From Butyrivibrio sp. (lineage in GTDB: Bacteria > Bacillota > Clostridia > Lachnospirales > Lachnospiraceae), in NCBI GenBank assembly GCA_015056655.1, contig SVFV01000013.1:1-64000 (forward strand): a DNA stretch of 64,000 bases, in the 5' to 3' direction. A program made the position numbers and the translations under genes. The notes under the pieces are model-generated. The model was given only the letters and a program-made list of their open reading frames with translations. It ran no database searches and was not told where the DNA came from. Numbering within the stretch: position 1 is the first letter of the stretch; every line of letters starts with the position of its first letter. This document shows positions 8,832 through 17,740 of the stretch, piece by piece.

Positions 8832-9860
8832 TTAAACAAGATTAGCAATATCGAGGATAAGACGTTCAGTATCTTGCCATCCAAGGCAGGGATCTGTGAT
8901 TGACTTACCATAGATTCCTTCGCCGATTTTCTGGCAGCCTTCTTCGATATAGCTTTCAATCATAACACCCTTTACTAGCTCGCCAATGTTCTTATTATGA
9001 CTTCTTGAGTGAAGAACTTCCTTAACGATACGAATCTGCTCGCGGAACTTCTTGCCTGAGTTATTATGATTAGCATCGATAATAGCAGCAGGGTTTTTGA
9101 TATCACGCTCAGCATAAAGCTCAGAGAGGAGATTAAGATCCTCATAATGGTAATTGGGCTGTGACTGACCATGTTTGTTGCTTGAACCTCTAAGAACGCA
9201 GTGCGCAAGAGGGTTACCATTTGTTTTTACCTCATAGCCTCTGTAAACGAATGAGTGAGGAAGCTGAGAAGCATATACAGAGTTAAGCATTACGCTTAAG
9301 GTGCCGCTGGTGGGGTTCTTCATTCCGGCTGGAACATCGAATCCACTGGCAACCATTCTATGCTCCTGATCCTCTACAGAACGAGCACCAATAGCCACAT
9401 ATGAAAGAATATCAGCTATATATCCCCAGTTCTCGGGATAGAGCATCTCATCTGCTGCAGTAAGACCTGATTCCTCGATAGCACGAATCTGCATGTGTCT
9501 CATAGCTTCAAGACCTGCGCGGAAATCTGTTTTGCCTTCAGGATCTGGCTGAGATGTGATTCCCTTGTAGCCTTCTCCTGTGGTACGAGGCTTGTTAGTG
9601 TAGATGCGAGGCACCAGAATAAGTTTTTCAGATACCTTGTCGTTAACCTTAGCAAGTCTGGATACATAGTCGCAAACAGCATCCTCGTTATCTGCTGAGC
9701 AGGGGCCAACTATAACAAGAAACTTGTTGCTTTTACCTGTAAGTACATCTGCAATCTCGCTATCGCGCTGTTTCTTAAGCTTTGCCAGCTCTTTTTTCAA
9801 TGGAAATTCTGCCCTGATCTCGTCTGGAGAGGGGAGCTGTTGAATATACTGAAATGACAT
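8832..9860 (-). CDS. aroF: 3-deoxy-7-phosphoheptulonate synthase (DAHP synthase, class I)
   Basis: It condenses phosphoenolpyruvate with erythrose 4-phosphate, the first step of the shikimate pathway. The 342-residue protein matches the AroF/G/H type: VIVGPCSADN near residue 50, PRTTGEGYKG near 91, VLRGSSNKHG near 225 and the metal-site segment DANHNNSGKK near 265. Length is normal and no fused chorismate mutase is present. The ATG on the minus strand follows AGGAGGATCAGGTT. Feedback specificity (Phe, Tyr or Trp) cannot be read reliably, so the symbol is generic. It is transcribed alone from a good promoter. Confidence 0.93.
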   Translation of the reverse strand: MSFQYIQQLPSPDEIRAEFPLKKELAKLKKQRDSEIADVLTGKSNKFLVIVGPCSADNEDAVCDYVSRLAKVNDKVSEKLILVPRIYTNKPRTTGEGYKGITSQPDPEGKTDFRAGLEAMRHMQIRAIEESGLTAADEMLYPENWGYIADILSYVAIGARSVEDQEHRMVASGFDVPAGMKNPTSGTLSVMLNSVYASQLPHSFVYRGYEVKTNGNPLAHCVLRGSSNKHGQSQPNYHYEDLNLLSELYAERDIKNPAAIIDANHNNSGKKFREQIRIVKEVLHSRSHNKNIGELVKGVMIESYIEEGCQKIGEGIYGKSITDPCLGWQDTERLILDIANLV

Positions 9861-9893
9861 AACCTGATCCTCCTAAAAAATACTACGATTCCC

Positions 9894-9932
9894 ACTATAT
9901 CACGTTAAAGCCTGAAAGTAAACGTCAACGTG
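9894..9932 (-). promoter_or_regulatory. Promoter of aroF with an overlapping inverted repeat
   Basis: Read on the minus strand, TTTACT (9922-9917) and TATAGT (9899-9894) are 17 bases apart, a sigma-A spacing. The words CACGTT (9901-9906) and AACGTG (9927-9932) form an inverted repeat that brackets the -35 box. That is a plausible operator for aromatic amino acid control, but no repressor can be named. Confidence 0.55.
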
Positions 9933-10019
9933 AATAAATATAAAAAAAATATAAACAAAATGCCCGAAAATAGGCTTTTTTCTTTATGATAAATTTAAGA
10001 AAAATAAGCGAATATTTGA

Positions 10020-10045
10020 TAAATTAAGACACCCTTTTATGATAA
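10020..10045 (+). promoter_or_regulatory. Possible sigma-28 (motility) promoter of the chemoreceptor
   Basis: TAAA at 10020-10023 and a TATGATAA block ending at 10045 are about 14 bases apart. This resembles the motility sigma factor consensus TAAA-N15-GCCGATAA, but the GCC part is missing. It lies 60 bases before a chemoreceptor start codon, which is the main reason to consider it. Confidence 0.3.
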
Positions 10046-10104
10046 GATTTTAGTAGATACTATTTTGTTAAAACTGCGTTTAAATCTTATGAGAGGGCTT
10101 TATT

Positions 10105-12171
10105 ATGTGGAGAAAACTAAGTATCATGGGTAAAATGCTGATAGGAATACTTCCTATAGTTGCATTTGCAATGGTTCTTATGAACCTTGTAAGCGTAACA
10201 AGCAGCAGAGAACTTATTGAAGAACTTACTCAGGAGAGAAATGATGCCATTACTACCAGCAATGTAAATAAGGTTAATGGTTATCTTGCACAGATCCGTA
10301 CTACAGCACTGACTTTATCAGAGACTGTTGGTGGTACATATAAAACTTCCACCATGGAGGATTATAAAGAGATATTCTCTAACGCTCAGCTTGATAATGA
10401 TCAGATTTCCGGTTGTGGAATATGGTTTGAGCCTTATGTATATGATAGTGCAGAAGAATATCAGGGGCCATATTGGTATAAGGATGGATCAAATATAGTT
10501 GAGACATGGGATTATAGTAATGCTGAGTATGATTACTTTGTTCAGGAGTATTATACAAACGCAAAGGCTATGGCTAAGGGAACAGCTGAGATCACTGATC
10601 CTTATTATGATCCTACATCAGGTACAATCATGTCCACATGCTCATCACCTATCTATAATAGTGCAAATGAGTTTATTGGATGTGTAACTGTAGATCTGGT
10701 GCTTGATACAATTTCTGATATAGCAGCCTCTATTCAGGTAGGACAGACAGGCACAGCTATTCTTACAACATCTACAGGTGTATATCTTTATACTCAGGAT
10801 GATCAGAAGGTTCAGGATGGCGTAAGCATTCTTGATGATGAGAATACATCTTTAGCTGCAGCAGCGCAGGAATCACTTGCAGCTGAAAGTGGAACCGGAG
10901 AGTTTACAGAAGGCAAAAAATCCATCATTTTAACATACGGAACAGTTCCGGAAGTTAACTGGAAGCTCTTTATCCGTATGGAAAGAAGCGAACTTGAGCG
11001 CAAGGTTAATCTTCTTACAAACGTAATGGTAGGAATCCTTCTTGTAGCACTTGTAGTTTGCTCATTAGTAATTGTCCTTCTTGTTAGATCAATCGCTAGA
11101 AATCTTTCAAATGTTAAGACCTTTGCAAAATCACTTTCAACTGGCGATTTTACTGTATCAAAGCTCCTTACAAAATCAGGTGATGAGCTTGGACAGATGA
11201 GTGATTCACTTAACGATATGTTTGAGAGTAATAGAAGCGTTATTACTCAGATTTCAGATGAATCTGCTCAGATCAGTGATGCGAGTACTTCACTTTCATC
11301 AATGGCTAGTGAGCTTACAAGCCAGTTTGAAAAGATTCAGAACAATATGTCCGGTGTTAATGATGCTATGATGTCCTCTGGAGCAGCAACTCAGGAAGTT
11401 AGTGCTTCAGTTGAAGAGGTTAATACATCAGTTCAGACACTTGCTGATGTAACCGAGGAAAGCATGGCAGCTACAAGAGAAATTCTTCAAAGAGCTACTA
11501 AGGTTGAGCAGAACAGCCAGAAGGCTTATGATAATGCAATTAACATTGCGCAGGAGAGAAGCAGAGAGCTTGCTGAAGCTTCTGAGAAGGCAAAGATTGT
11601 TGAAGAAATCAGTAACATGGCTCAGTCTATTGCTGAGATTGCAGACCAGATCAACCTCCTTTCACTTAATGCTTCTATTGAGGCTGCAAGAGCTGGAGAG
11701 CATGGTAAAGGCTTTGCAGTAGTTGCTTCAGAGATCAATAAGCTTGCCAGTGATACAGGTGAAGCTGTTCAGCAGATCCAGACAACAATTGATGGCGTAC
11801 AGGATGCATTTAAGACATTGACAGAGAGCTCACAGGAACTCCTTGGATTTGTTAATGATACAGCTGCTCCTGACTATGAGAACTTCGTACATGTAGCCAG
11901 ACAGTACGGAGATGATGCTCAGAAATTTGGTTCACAGTCTGATCAGATTGCAACCATGGTTGAGAACATCAGAAGCTCAATGGATGAAGTTAACAATGCT
12001 ATCCAGAATATTGCTGAGTCTACTCAGGAAACTGCAACACGAAGCTCCGATATTACAGATTCAATCAATACAGCTGCAGAAGTAGTTGGAAATGTTGGAG
12101 ATATGTCAAGCAGACAGGAAGAGATTGCAAACTCACTCAACAATATCGTTGGAAAGTTCAAACTTAAGTAA
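10105..12171 (+). CDS. Methyl-accepting chemotaxis protein with an extracellular Cache-type sensor
   Basis: The 688-residue receptor has a membrane helix near 9-30, an external double-Cache-like domain (about 45-285, with [10 protein letters not shown] and [11 protein letters not shown]), a second helix near 304-328, a HAMP domain, and a long coiled signalling domain. The conserved hairpin tip is near 510-545 ([19 protein letters not shown]). It would bind a small solute outside and control CheA through CheW or CheV. The ligand cannot be read. The ATG follows a weak AGAGGG site. It is flanked by its own upstream region and a terminator. Confidence 0.94.
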   Translation: MWRKLSIMGKMLIGILPIVAFAMVLMNLVSVTSSRELIEELTQERNDAITTSNVNKVNGYLAQIRTTALTLSETVGGTYKTSTMEDYKEIFSNAQLDNDQISGCGIWFEPYVYDSAEEYQGPYWYKDGSNIVETWDYSNAEYDYFVQEYYTNAKAMAKGTAEITDPYYDPTSGTIMSTCSSPIYNSANEFIGCVTVDLVLDTISDIAASIQVGQTGTAILTTSTGVYLYTQDDQKVQDGVSILDDENTSLAAAAQESLAAESGTGEFTEGKKSIILTYGTVPEVNWKLFIRMERSELERKVNLLTNVMVGILLVALVVCSLVIVLLVRSIARNLSNVKTFAKSLSTGDFTVSKLLTKSGDELGQMSDSLNDMFESNRSVITQISDESAQISDASTSLSSMASELTSQFEKIQNNMSGVNDAMMSSGAATQEVSASVEEVNTSVQTLADVTEESMAATREILQRATKVEQNSQKAYDNAINIAQERSRELAEASEKAKIVEEISNMAQSIAEIADQINLLSLNASIEAARAGEHGKGFAVVASEINKLASDTGEAVQQIQTTIDGVQDAFKTLTESSQELLGFVNDTAAPDYENFVHVARQYGDDAQKFGSQSDQIATMVENIRSSMDEVNNAIQNIAESTQETATRSSDITDSINTAAEVVGNVGDMSSRQEEIANSLNNIVGKFKLK

Positions 12172-12197
12172 CAATAATTTTGGGTATATAGCTTTTG

Positions 12198-12228
12198 AAA
12201 TGGTCGTCGGCAATCCGGCGACCATTTT
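12198..12228 (+). terminator. Intrinsic terminator after the chemoreceptor gene
   Basis: AAATGGTCGTCGG pairs with CCGGCGACCATTT (one G-T wobble) around CAAT, followed by T-rich sequence. It is 27 bases after the receptor stop codon. Confidence 0.88.
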
Positions 12229-12282
12229 ATGATATAATTAATGGAGTTTCGTTTCCTACAATATTACTGATTGGATTAGCAG

Positions 12283-14091
12283 ATGATGCATAAAAACTTG
12301 TTTAAGACAATTGAATTAGCATCTCTTATATGCGGAGCAGCGCTGATAGTTTCCTGTGGCATGAATGATGCAGGGAAAAGCACCAGCGAAGCTTCTGGTG
12401 GTCAGAGCGTAAAGCTTTCTGATATCGCAAGCCAGATGGAGAGTACACAGGATGAGTCTGCAAATGAATCTGCAAATCAGGAAGAAGAAAAAGAGGAACC
12501 TGTACAGATTAAAGAAAGCAGCATTAAGGAGCAGGAGGTTCCTGAAGCAATAGTAATAGATGATAATGGTAGTGATTTATTAGCTTTGGCAAATGGAAAT
12601 GAAGCAGATTATCCGGCTAATACGATTAAAGAAAACATACCATCAGTTCATATTTCTGATCTGGTTGATGGAAAAGATTATATAACTCCTGTAAGAAACC
12701 AGGGACACACAGCTCTTTGCTGGAATTATTCGGCACTTGGGGCAATAGAATCTGATCTTCTTATACATTACAGCGACCAGTTTGATGTAGATACGCTTAA
12801 TCTTTCAGAAAAGCATGGAGCCTATTATAACATGCACAGGGCAGCAGGCTCTTATAATGGCGGCATTGATGATGACTATAGAGAGTTTGATTTTTCCAAA
12901 GAAAGCGATGCGTGGATAGATGAATATGATACCAGCTATATTTCTGTTGGCGGAGTGACAAACTATTGTTTGTCGCTTTATACAGCATGGAAAGGACCTG
13001 TTTACGACGTAGATAAGGACTCTTTTAACTCAATAAAAGGTCAGTCAGCTATATATTCGGATAATGATGATAAGCCTTCTGATGCCTATGAAAGTATTTG
13101 CCATGTACAGGGAGTATATGAAATACCTGCCACGAAAAAGAACAGAGACCTTATTAAGCTTATGATAATGGAGCATGGAAGCGTCACAGGTAGCGTATGC
13201 GCAGATGACGGCTTCTGGGCTCAGAGAAAAACTACATTATATGATTATAAGAAATATGATGAGGGAAACGTAGCTGACCATGAAATACTGATAATCGGAT
13301 GGGATGATGATTATGATGAGTCCAACTTCATAACAAGACCGGATGAAAAAGGGGCATTTATCTGTAAAAACAGTTGGGGAACTGGTTATGGATCCGAAGG
13401 ATACTTCTATATTTCCTATGCTGATACGGTTCTTTCAAATAATAATGTCGTTGCTTACGACAGTGTAATCCCAGGGGATAGCAGATGGTACGATGGTAAC
13501 TATCAATATGCAGGCTTTCTTACTCATGTAAGGGATGCAATTGTAGATAGGGACAATTGTGTTTATATGCTGGATGACAATAAGAAAAGCTATTGTATAG
13601 ATATTACAGTCAGGGATAAGGAAGAACTATGTGCGGTTGGCTTGTTTTCCATGGCAGTAGATATGGATTATAAAATTGACGTTTACAATATCAATGATAT
13701 AGAGCCAGGTGAATATGTAGAAGAAGGAAATGAAAACGAAAAAATAGATTATTTTGATATAAAGAAGCTTGGAGAACCCCTGATTTCACAGGATTTCCAT
13801 GCGATTACAGGTGGATACCATACCTTTGAGTTTGATCAGGCGCTGGAAATGAATAAGGGTGATGAACTACTGATAGTTGTAACTCCTCAAAATGAAGAAA
13901 AGCTTGTGTTCGAAAAGGCGATGGATTATACAGATAAGACTAATTATGACGAATGGCAGCATAATCTTGGGGCAATACATACTCTTAATACCTGTAGCAT
14001 GCATTGCTATTTTCAGGATGAGAGCGGAGAGTATTTTATAAGGCAGCGCGATAAAGATTTCTTTGTAAAGGCTTATACCAAGAAGAAATAG
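12283..14091 (+). CDS. Lipoprotein papain-family (C1) cysteine protease with lectin-like C-terminus
   Basis: The 602-residue precursor has a lipoprotein signal with a lipobox ending at Cys25 (ALIVSC), so it is probably anchored outside the cell. A Glu/Ser-rich linker leads to a C1A peptidase domain. The oxyanion Gln and nucleophile Cys146 are in NQGHTALCWNYSA, the catalytic His333 in ADHEILIIGWDDD and Asn363 in CKNSWGTGYG, so the triad is intact. The rest (about 395-600) is a beta-rich region like the lectin-like domain of clostridial C1 proteases. Two adjacent ATGs (12283 and 12286) are equally possible. A serpin gene follows downstream on the same strand. Confidence 0.88.
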   Translation: MMHKNLFKTIELASLICGAALIVSCGMNDAGKSTSEASGGQSVKLSDIASQMESTQDESANESANQEEEKEEPVQIKESSIKEQEVPEAIVIDDNGSDLLALANGNEADYPANTIKENIPSVHISDLVDGKDYITPVRNQGHTALCWNYSALGAIESDLLIHYSDQFDVDTLNLSEKHGAYYNMHRAAGSYNGGIDDDYREFDFSKESDAWIDEYDTSYISVGGVTNYCLSLYTAWKGPVYDVDKDSFNSIKGQSAIYSDNDDKPSDAYESICHVQGVYEIPATKKNRDLIKLMIMEHGSVTGSVCADDGFWAQRKTTLYDYKKYDEGNVADHEILIIGWDDDYDESNFITRPDEKGAFICKNSWGTGYGSEGYFYISYADTVLSNNNVVAYDSVIPGDSRWYDGNYQYAGFLTHVRDAIVDRDNCVYMLDDNKKSYCIDITVRDKEELCAVGLFSMAVDMDYKIDVYNINDIEPGEYVEEGNENEKIDYFDIKKLGEPLISQDFHAITGGYHTFEFDQALEMNKGDELLIVVTPQNEEKLVFEKAMDYTDKTNYDEWQHNLGAIHTLNTCSMHCYFQDESGEYFIRQRDKDFFVKAYTKKK

Positions 14092-14137
14092 AGATAAGAA
14101 AAAAGAACAAATAAAAACCGCCATGTCGGCGGAGGAT

Positions 14138-14230
14138 TTTTGGGAGGTGGCTGTACGATGGGGAGTCGTACAGCCATATTGTATGAAAAAAGTTTTTTGG
14201 GGTTCAGAAGATGTTCTTCATCTCTGATAG
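14138..14230 (+). ncRNA. Structured RNA element, copy 1 (class not recognised)
   Basis: It has a perfect 10-bp stem (14149-14158 with 14066+100-type arm at 14166-14175) closing a TGGGGAG loop. This is followed by the box TATGAAAAAAGTTTTTTGG and a second hairpin formed by TCAGAAGAT and ATCTCTGA. The same order, loop and box recur at 37729-37820 with different stem sequences. Around it, AAAACCGCCAT (about 14114-14124) can pair with ATGGCGGTTTT (about 14262-14272) as a closing stem, and CCGCC-ATGTC-GGCGG offers a competing local hairpin. It lies between the protease and serpin genes, so it may be a serpin leader or a separate small RNA. No known class matches from memory. Confidence 0.6.
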
Positions 14231-14386
14231 GTTTATGTTAAGATATATTTGTTTCTAAAATATGGCGGTTTTATAAAAGAAAAGTTCTATGTTTATAAAC
14301 ATTTACGGGGGCCTTTGTTAACTATAAATAAAAATTATCGGATATACGAACAGGCTCTGAAACAAAGCCAGTACAGGAGTGAAACG

Positions 14387-15730
14387 ATGAAAACTAAAAG
14401 TTTCGGAAAGCATTTAAAAGTCGCTATGGGGGTTATGGCAATGGCTGGAATTATTGGATGCGGAAATAAAAATAATGCCGAATCAGATGAATATGTGAAT
14501 GAAATGAATTTTGAATCAGATGTATCTGTGAATGAACTGAATAAAATAGACATTACAGGAGAAAATGGGGCAGATTCAGAGACATTTGAAGCTACAGAGG
14601 ATGTAAATGATATTGAGATAACTGATAATACAGAGAAGATAATAGACGGCTCTGTGGCAGCAGATCTTGCGATAAAAATGCTTAAGGTAGGAGAGGGCGA
14701 GAATAAGCTTGTTTCTCCTTTATCTGTAATGATGGCAATGGGAATGGCTACCAATGGAGCTAATGGAGAAACTAAGGATCAGCTCCTTAAAGCTCTTAAT
14801 GTGGATCAGGAGACTCTGGATAGGGACATGACAACGCTCCTTGCGACAGATGACAATGATGGGCAGCAGCTTACCTATGCTAATGGTATTTGGGCAAATG
14901 GCATAGATAAACTTAACGATGATTATGTAGTTAAGATGAGTGAGCTTTACAAAGCTGAAATCCATGGAGAGGACTTTGGACCTGATACAGTAACGGACAT
15001 AAATAGCTTTGTTGATAAGAATACTAACGGGCAGATAAAAAAGCTCATCGACAGTCTTGATAAGAGTGCATCCATGGTCCTTGTAGATGCTCTTTGTTTT
15101 AATGGAGAGTGGGATTCACCATTTGAGGATTATCAGATAAAAGAGGACTATGATTTTAATACTGTGGATGGCCAGATTCAGAAAGTCACCATGCTAAATG
15201 GTGATTCGGGGCAATACATTACTGTAAATGACGCAGAGGGTTTTACATACCCTTATGCTGGTGGAAAGTATTCATTTATTGCATTACTTCCTAAGGAAGG
15301 AGAGACTCCTGATAAGTTTATTTCAGGTCTGGATGGAAAAACTTTGATGAAGGCTTATGATGACAGAGAATTTACAGAGGTGATTTTTGGCATTCCTGAG
15401 TTTGAATTTGATTACAACATGGACCTTTGTGAGATGCTAAAGGGACTTGGTGTTGTAAATGCCTTTGATTCATCAAGTGCCGATTTCACTGGGATGTTCA
15501 AGGAAAATATTGGACAGTATATAAGCAAAATTGTTCATAAGACACATATTGAGCTGGACAGAGAGGGCACAAGGGCAGCAGCTGCCACAGGAATGGTTAC
15601 GCTTGATGCAGCTCCGCCAAGCTTTGAAGAGCCAAAGGAGATCATTTTAGATAGACCGTTTGTGTATATCATTTTTGATAATGACAATGAAATACCTGTG
15701 TTTATGGGACAGGTAGACAGCTTCGAATAA
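14387..15730 (+). CDS. Lipoprotein serpin (serine/cysteine protease inhibitor)
   Basis: Serpins trap proteases through a reactive-centre loop. The 447-residue protein starts with a lipoprotein signal (lipobox AGIIGC, Cys25), an acidic linker and then the serpin fold from about 85, including KLVSPLSVMMAMGMATNGA. The hinge EGTRAAAATG is near 392-401, and the C-terminal strand RPFVYIIFDN is present. The small-residue hinge suggests an inhibitory serpin. The loop is about 5 residues longer than in antitrypsin, so the P1 residue cannot be assigned. The start was set at ATG 14387 behind CAGGAGTG; the longer upstream frame would bury the signal peptide. Confidence 0.92.
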   Translation: MKTKSFGKHLKVAMGVMAMAGIIGCGNKNNAESDEYVNEMNFESDVSVNELNKIDITGENGADSETFEATEDVNDIEITDNTEKIIDGSVAADLAIKMLKVGEGENKLVSPLSVMMAMGMATNGANGETKDQLLKALNVDQETLDRDMTTLLATDDNDGQQLTYANGIWANGIDKLNDDYVVKMSELYKAEIHGEDFGPDTVTDINSFVDKNTNGQIKKLIDSLDKSASMVLVDALCFNGEWDSPFEDYQIKEDYDFNTVDGQIQKVTMLNGDSGQYITVNDAEGFTYPYAGGKYSFIALLPKEGETPDKFISGLDGKTLMKAYDDREFTEVIFGIPEFEFDYNMDLCEMLKGLGVVNAFDSSSADFTGMFKENIGQYISKIVHKTHIELDREGTRAAAATGMVTLDAAPPSFEEPKEIILDRPFVYIIFDNDNEIPVFMGQVDSFE

Positions 15731-15832
15731 TGGACCTGCTGGCTTGCAAAAAACATCCTATTGTGCTATATTTTGTGGTAGAAGAAGTTTTAAACACAAA
15801 TACTGCTAATGACAACTAATAGGAGGTTTGTA

Positions 15833-16138
15833 GTGGGGAGAGAAGATAAAGCACCTGCAGAGATTCGTACCACAGATAAGCTTAAGATTCAGAAGATTTT
15901 AGCTGAAGCTGGCTATATCGTGGAGATGGGAAACGGAAGTGTTCCTACTGTAGTTTGCAAAAGACGTGAGGATATGAGCAAGGATCTTGCTGCTATCCGT
16001 AAGATTCTCAAGGAACAGCGTTACGAAGGAAGCTTCGGTGTTCGTGCACCTCGTAAAACAGATGAGCTCCCTATTGGCGAGAATGGAGAGTCAGTATCTG
16101 CTGAACTTATGGATGATGCAGTGCCAGCAGCTGTATAA
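15833..16138 (+). CDS. Small conserved-looking protein, function unknown
   Basis: The 101-residue protein is charged and probably cytosolic. It has a helical N-terminal half (STDKLKIQKIL-like segment, with LAEAGYIVEMGNG) and a flexible acidic tail. No family is recognised. The GTG start at 15833 was chosen because it lies just after a perfect AGGAGG (15821-15826); the in-frame ATG at 15809 is upstream of that site. The gene is monocistronic, with a clear terminator 15 bases after its stop, and its codon use matches its neighbours, so it is probably real. Confidence 0.75.
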   Translation: MGREDKAPAEIRTTDKLKIQKILAEAGYIVEMGNGSVPTVVCKRREDMSKDLAAIRKILKEQRYEGSFGVRAPRKTDELPIGENGESVSAELMDDAVPAAV

Positions 16139-16152
16139 TTGTTTTTAATAAT

Positions 16153-16182
16153 AAAGCCATCGGAAAATCCGATGGCTTTAAC
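16153..16182. terminator. Bidirectional terminator
   Basis: AAAGCCATCGGA pairs perfectly with TCCGATGGCTTT around a 3-base loop, with A's before and T's within the far arm. It separates two convergent genes (ending at 16138 and 16194). Confidence 0.88.
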
Positions 16183-16193
16183 TGTATCATTAT

Positions 16194-16877
16194 TTATTCT
16201 TCATCTGCGTCAACTGATTCATCGTGAATTAGTATTCTTGACTGAGACTTGGCCTTTTTGACTTCATCCTTCTGCTTTTTTACGCTGATGATGTAGCTCA
16301 TAAGGCTACTGTCTATTCCGCGCATTTTACATCCTACGGCATCATAAGTACCTATCTTGAAGTTTCTGATTACGGTGAGAGTAATTTCAAATGCTTTGGA
16401 GCAACCAGCGGGTTTGAATGTAAGTCTTACGATGTCCCCGGGCTTTGCTGTTGCGTTTTTTCCAAGTAGTAAAGAAAGGCCTCTTATAGAGATGTCGTAA
16501 ATTATTGCGCTGACGGTAGTGTTGTGGTTTATTACTGCTTTGCCAAGAACATTGATTACATATCTTTCGGCTTTTCTCTGATTCTCAATTTCTGTGATGA
16601 TCTCAGTTCCCTTTAAAAGATAGTAGGTATCGTTCCAGTTTTCGTAAGGAACAACAGATTCGATATGAAAACTGTGCTTCTCGCCTACCGGCTGGATAAT
16701 AGCATCTGCTGTTGCCTGAGTGGCAGCAGGGATTGGAATCCCATGATACTTGAGTGGACCGACCAAAAGAGCACCATCCATTACTGATATAGCTTTAGTT
16801 TTGATGTGCACAGGCATGTTGTCGATAAGTATGCTTACGGTAATTTCTGTGCCCGCAATTAATTCTGTGATATTCAT
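16194..16877 (-). CDS. PilZ-domain c-di-GMP receptor protein
   Basis: The 227-residue protein has a YcgR-N-like first half (about 1-95) and a PilZ domain (about 98-210). Both c-di-GMP binding motifs are present: RKAER (RxxxR, 101-105) and DISIRG (D/NxSxxG, about 127-132). The tail is basic and acidic. In this arrangement PilZ proteins commonly act on flagellar motors or exopolysaccharide machinery. Together with the EAL/HDOD and GGDEF proteins in this window it points to c-di-GMP signalling. The ATG follows AGAGGGAAAT on the minus strand. Confidence 0.88.
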   Translation of the reverse strand: MNITELIAGTEITVSILIDNMPVHIKTKAISVMDGALLVGPLKYHGIPIPAATQATADAIIQPVGEKHSFHIESVVPYENWNDTYYLLKGTEIITEIENQRKAERYVINVLGKAVINHNTTVSAIIYDISIRGLSLLLGKNATAKPGDIVRLTFKPAGCSKAFEITLTVIRNFKIGTYDAVGCKMRGIDSSLMSYIISVKKQKDEVKKAKSQSRILIHDESVDADEE

Positions 16878-16978
16878 ATTTCCCTCTAAATTTTTTTTAA
16901 TTCACTATTACTATATTATATAAAAATGTTAAACTGTAAATAGGCAAAATTAACAACATAAAAGCGAAAAACATAAAA

Positions 16979-17698
16979 ATGTGTACAAGACTTAATTTTA
17001 TTAATGGGATAATTCCATCATTTATACCAAATAGAATAGTAGTGGGTGCGTTCTCATTAATGGCTGTTTTTTCCGGGCATATAAAAAAGGCAACAAGGCT
17101 AAGCCATTTCAACGAGAATACGCAGCTGCTGGAGAAGGCTGACAATGCGTTCTTTAAGGCTAGAGAATATATAGAAAATCAGAATTTGTGGGATAAGGTT
17201 AAGTTCGGATCTCACAAAAAATCAAATATGGCATATTCAGGCTGCGAGATTATAGCAACCTATAACGCACTTATTTCCATGGGTGATATTGGGACTAGAA
17301 TAACCGACCTTATACGCCAGTTTGAGAAAAAAGGGAATGCATTAAAAGGCGGATTTGGTATAGCACCAGCTTATCCTGCGAAATACCTGAAAGAGAAAGG
17401 ATATCTGGTTAAAAGGCTTACCACTAGAAAAAAAGAAAAGATAAATGCATTTGGAAGTGCGCATGAGACCTTCCTTGTTACTTTTTATTGGGACAAGGCT
17501 GATATTACCAAACAGCTTCATACTGTGAATATTTCAAAGAATAATGAGAAATACTTTGTTCATAATGTTTATCATAGGGACAACAATGGAAGCTTTTCAT
17601 CTCTAGGACCAAATGAAAGCCTTAGTGCTGCGATAAGCGCACTGGGGGAAAGAGTAACACCCATGGTCATTTATGGAATAGATAAAAGAGAGGCATAG
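16979..17698 (+). CDS. Probable papain-fold (C39-like) protein, function unknown
   Basis: The 239-residue protein has a hydrophobic N-terminal stretch (IVVGAFSLMAVFSG, about 20-33). It then has a Cys in YSGCEIIATYNALISMG (about 87) that resembles the nucleophile helix of C39-like peptidases (GCGPTA), and a later His in LHTVNIS and FVHNVYH. An active peptidase is plausible but not shown. The start is uncertain: ATG 16979 has no clear ribosome site, and ATG 17060 inside the hydrophobic stretch is an alternative. It precedes the heparinase-like gene by 42 bases. Confidence 0.65.
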   Translation: MCTRLNFINGIIPSFIPNRIVVGAFSLMAVFSGHIKKATRLSHFNENTQLLEKADNAFFKAREYIENQNLWDKVKFGSHKKSNMAYSGCEIIATYNALISMGDIGTRITDLIRQFEKKGNALKGGFGIAPAYPAKYLKEKGYLVKRLTTRKKEKINAFGSAHETFLVTFYWDKADITKQLHTVNISKNNEKYFVHNVYHRDNNGSFSSLGPNESLSAAISALGERVTPMVIYGIDKREA

Positions 17699-17740
17699 AA
17701 AAGCAGAATCTTTATAAAAATTATTTCGGAGGGAAGTACG

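Noticed and set aside
14249..14386. 46 extra N-terminal residues on the serpin
   Set aside because: There is no ribosome site there, and the extension would bury the lipoprotein signal; ATG 14387 follows CAGGAGTG.
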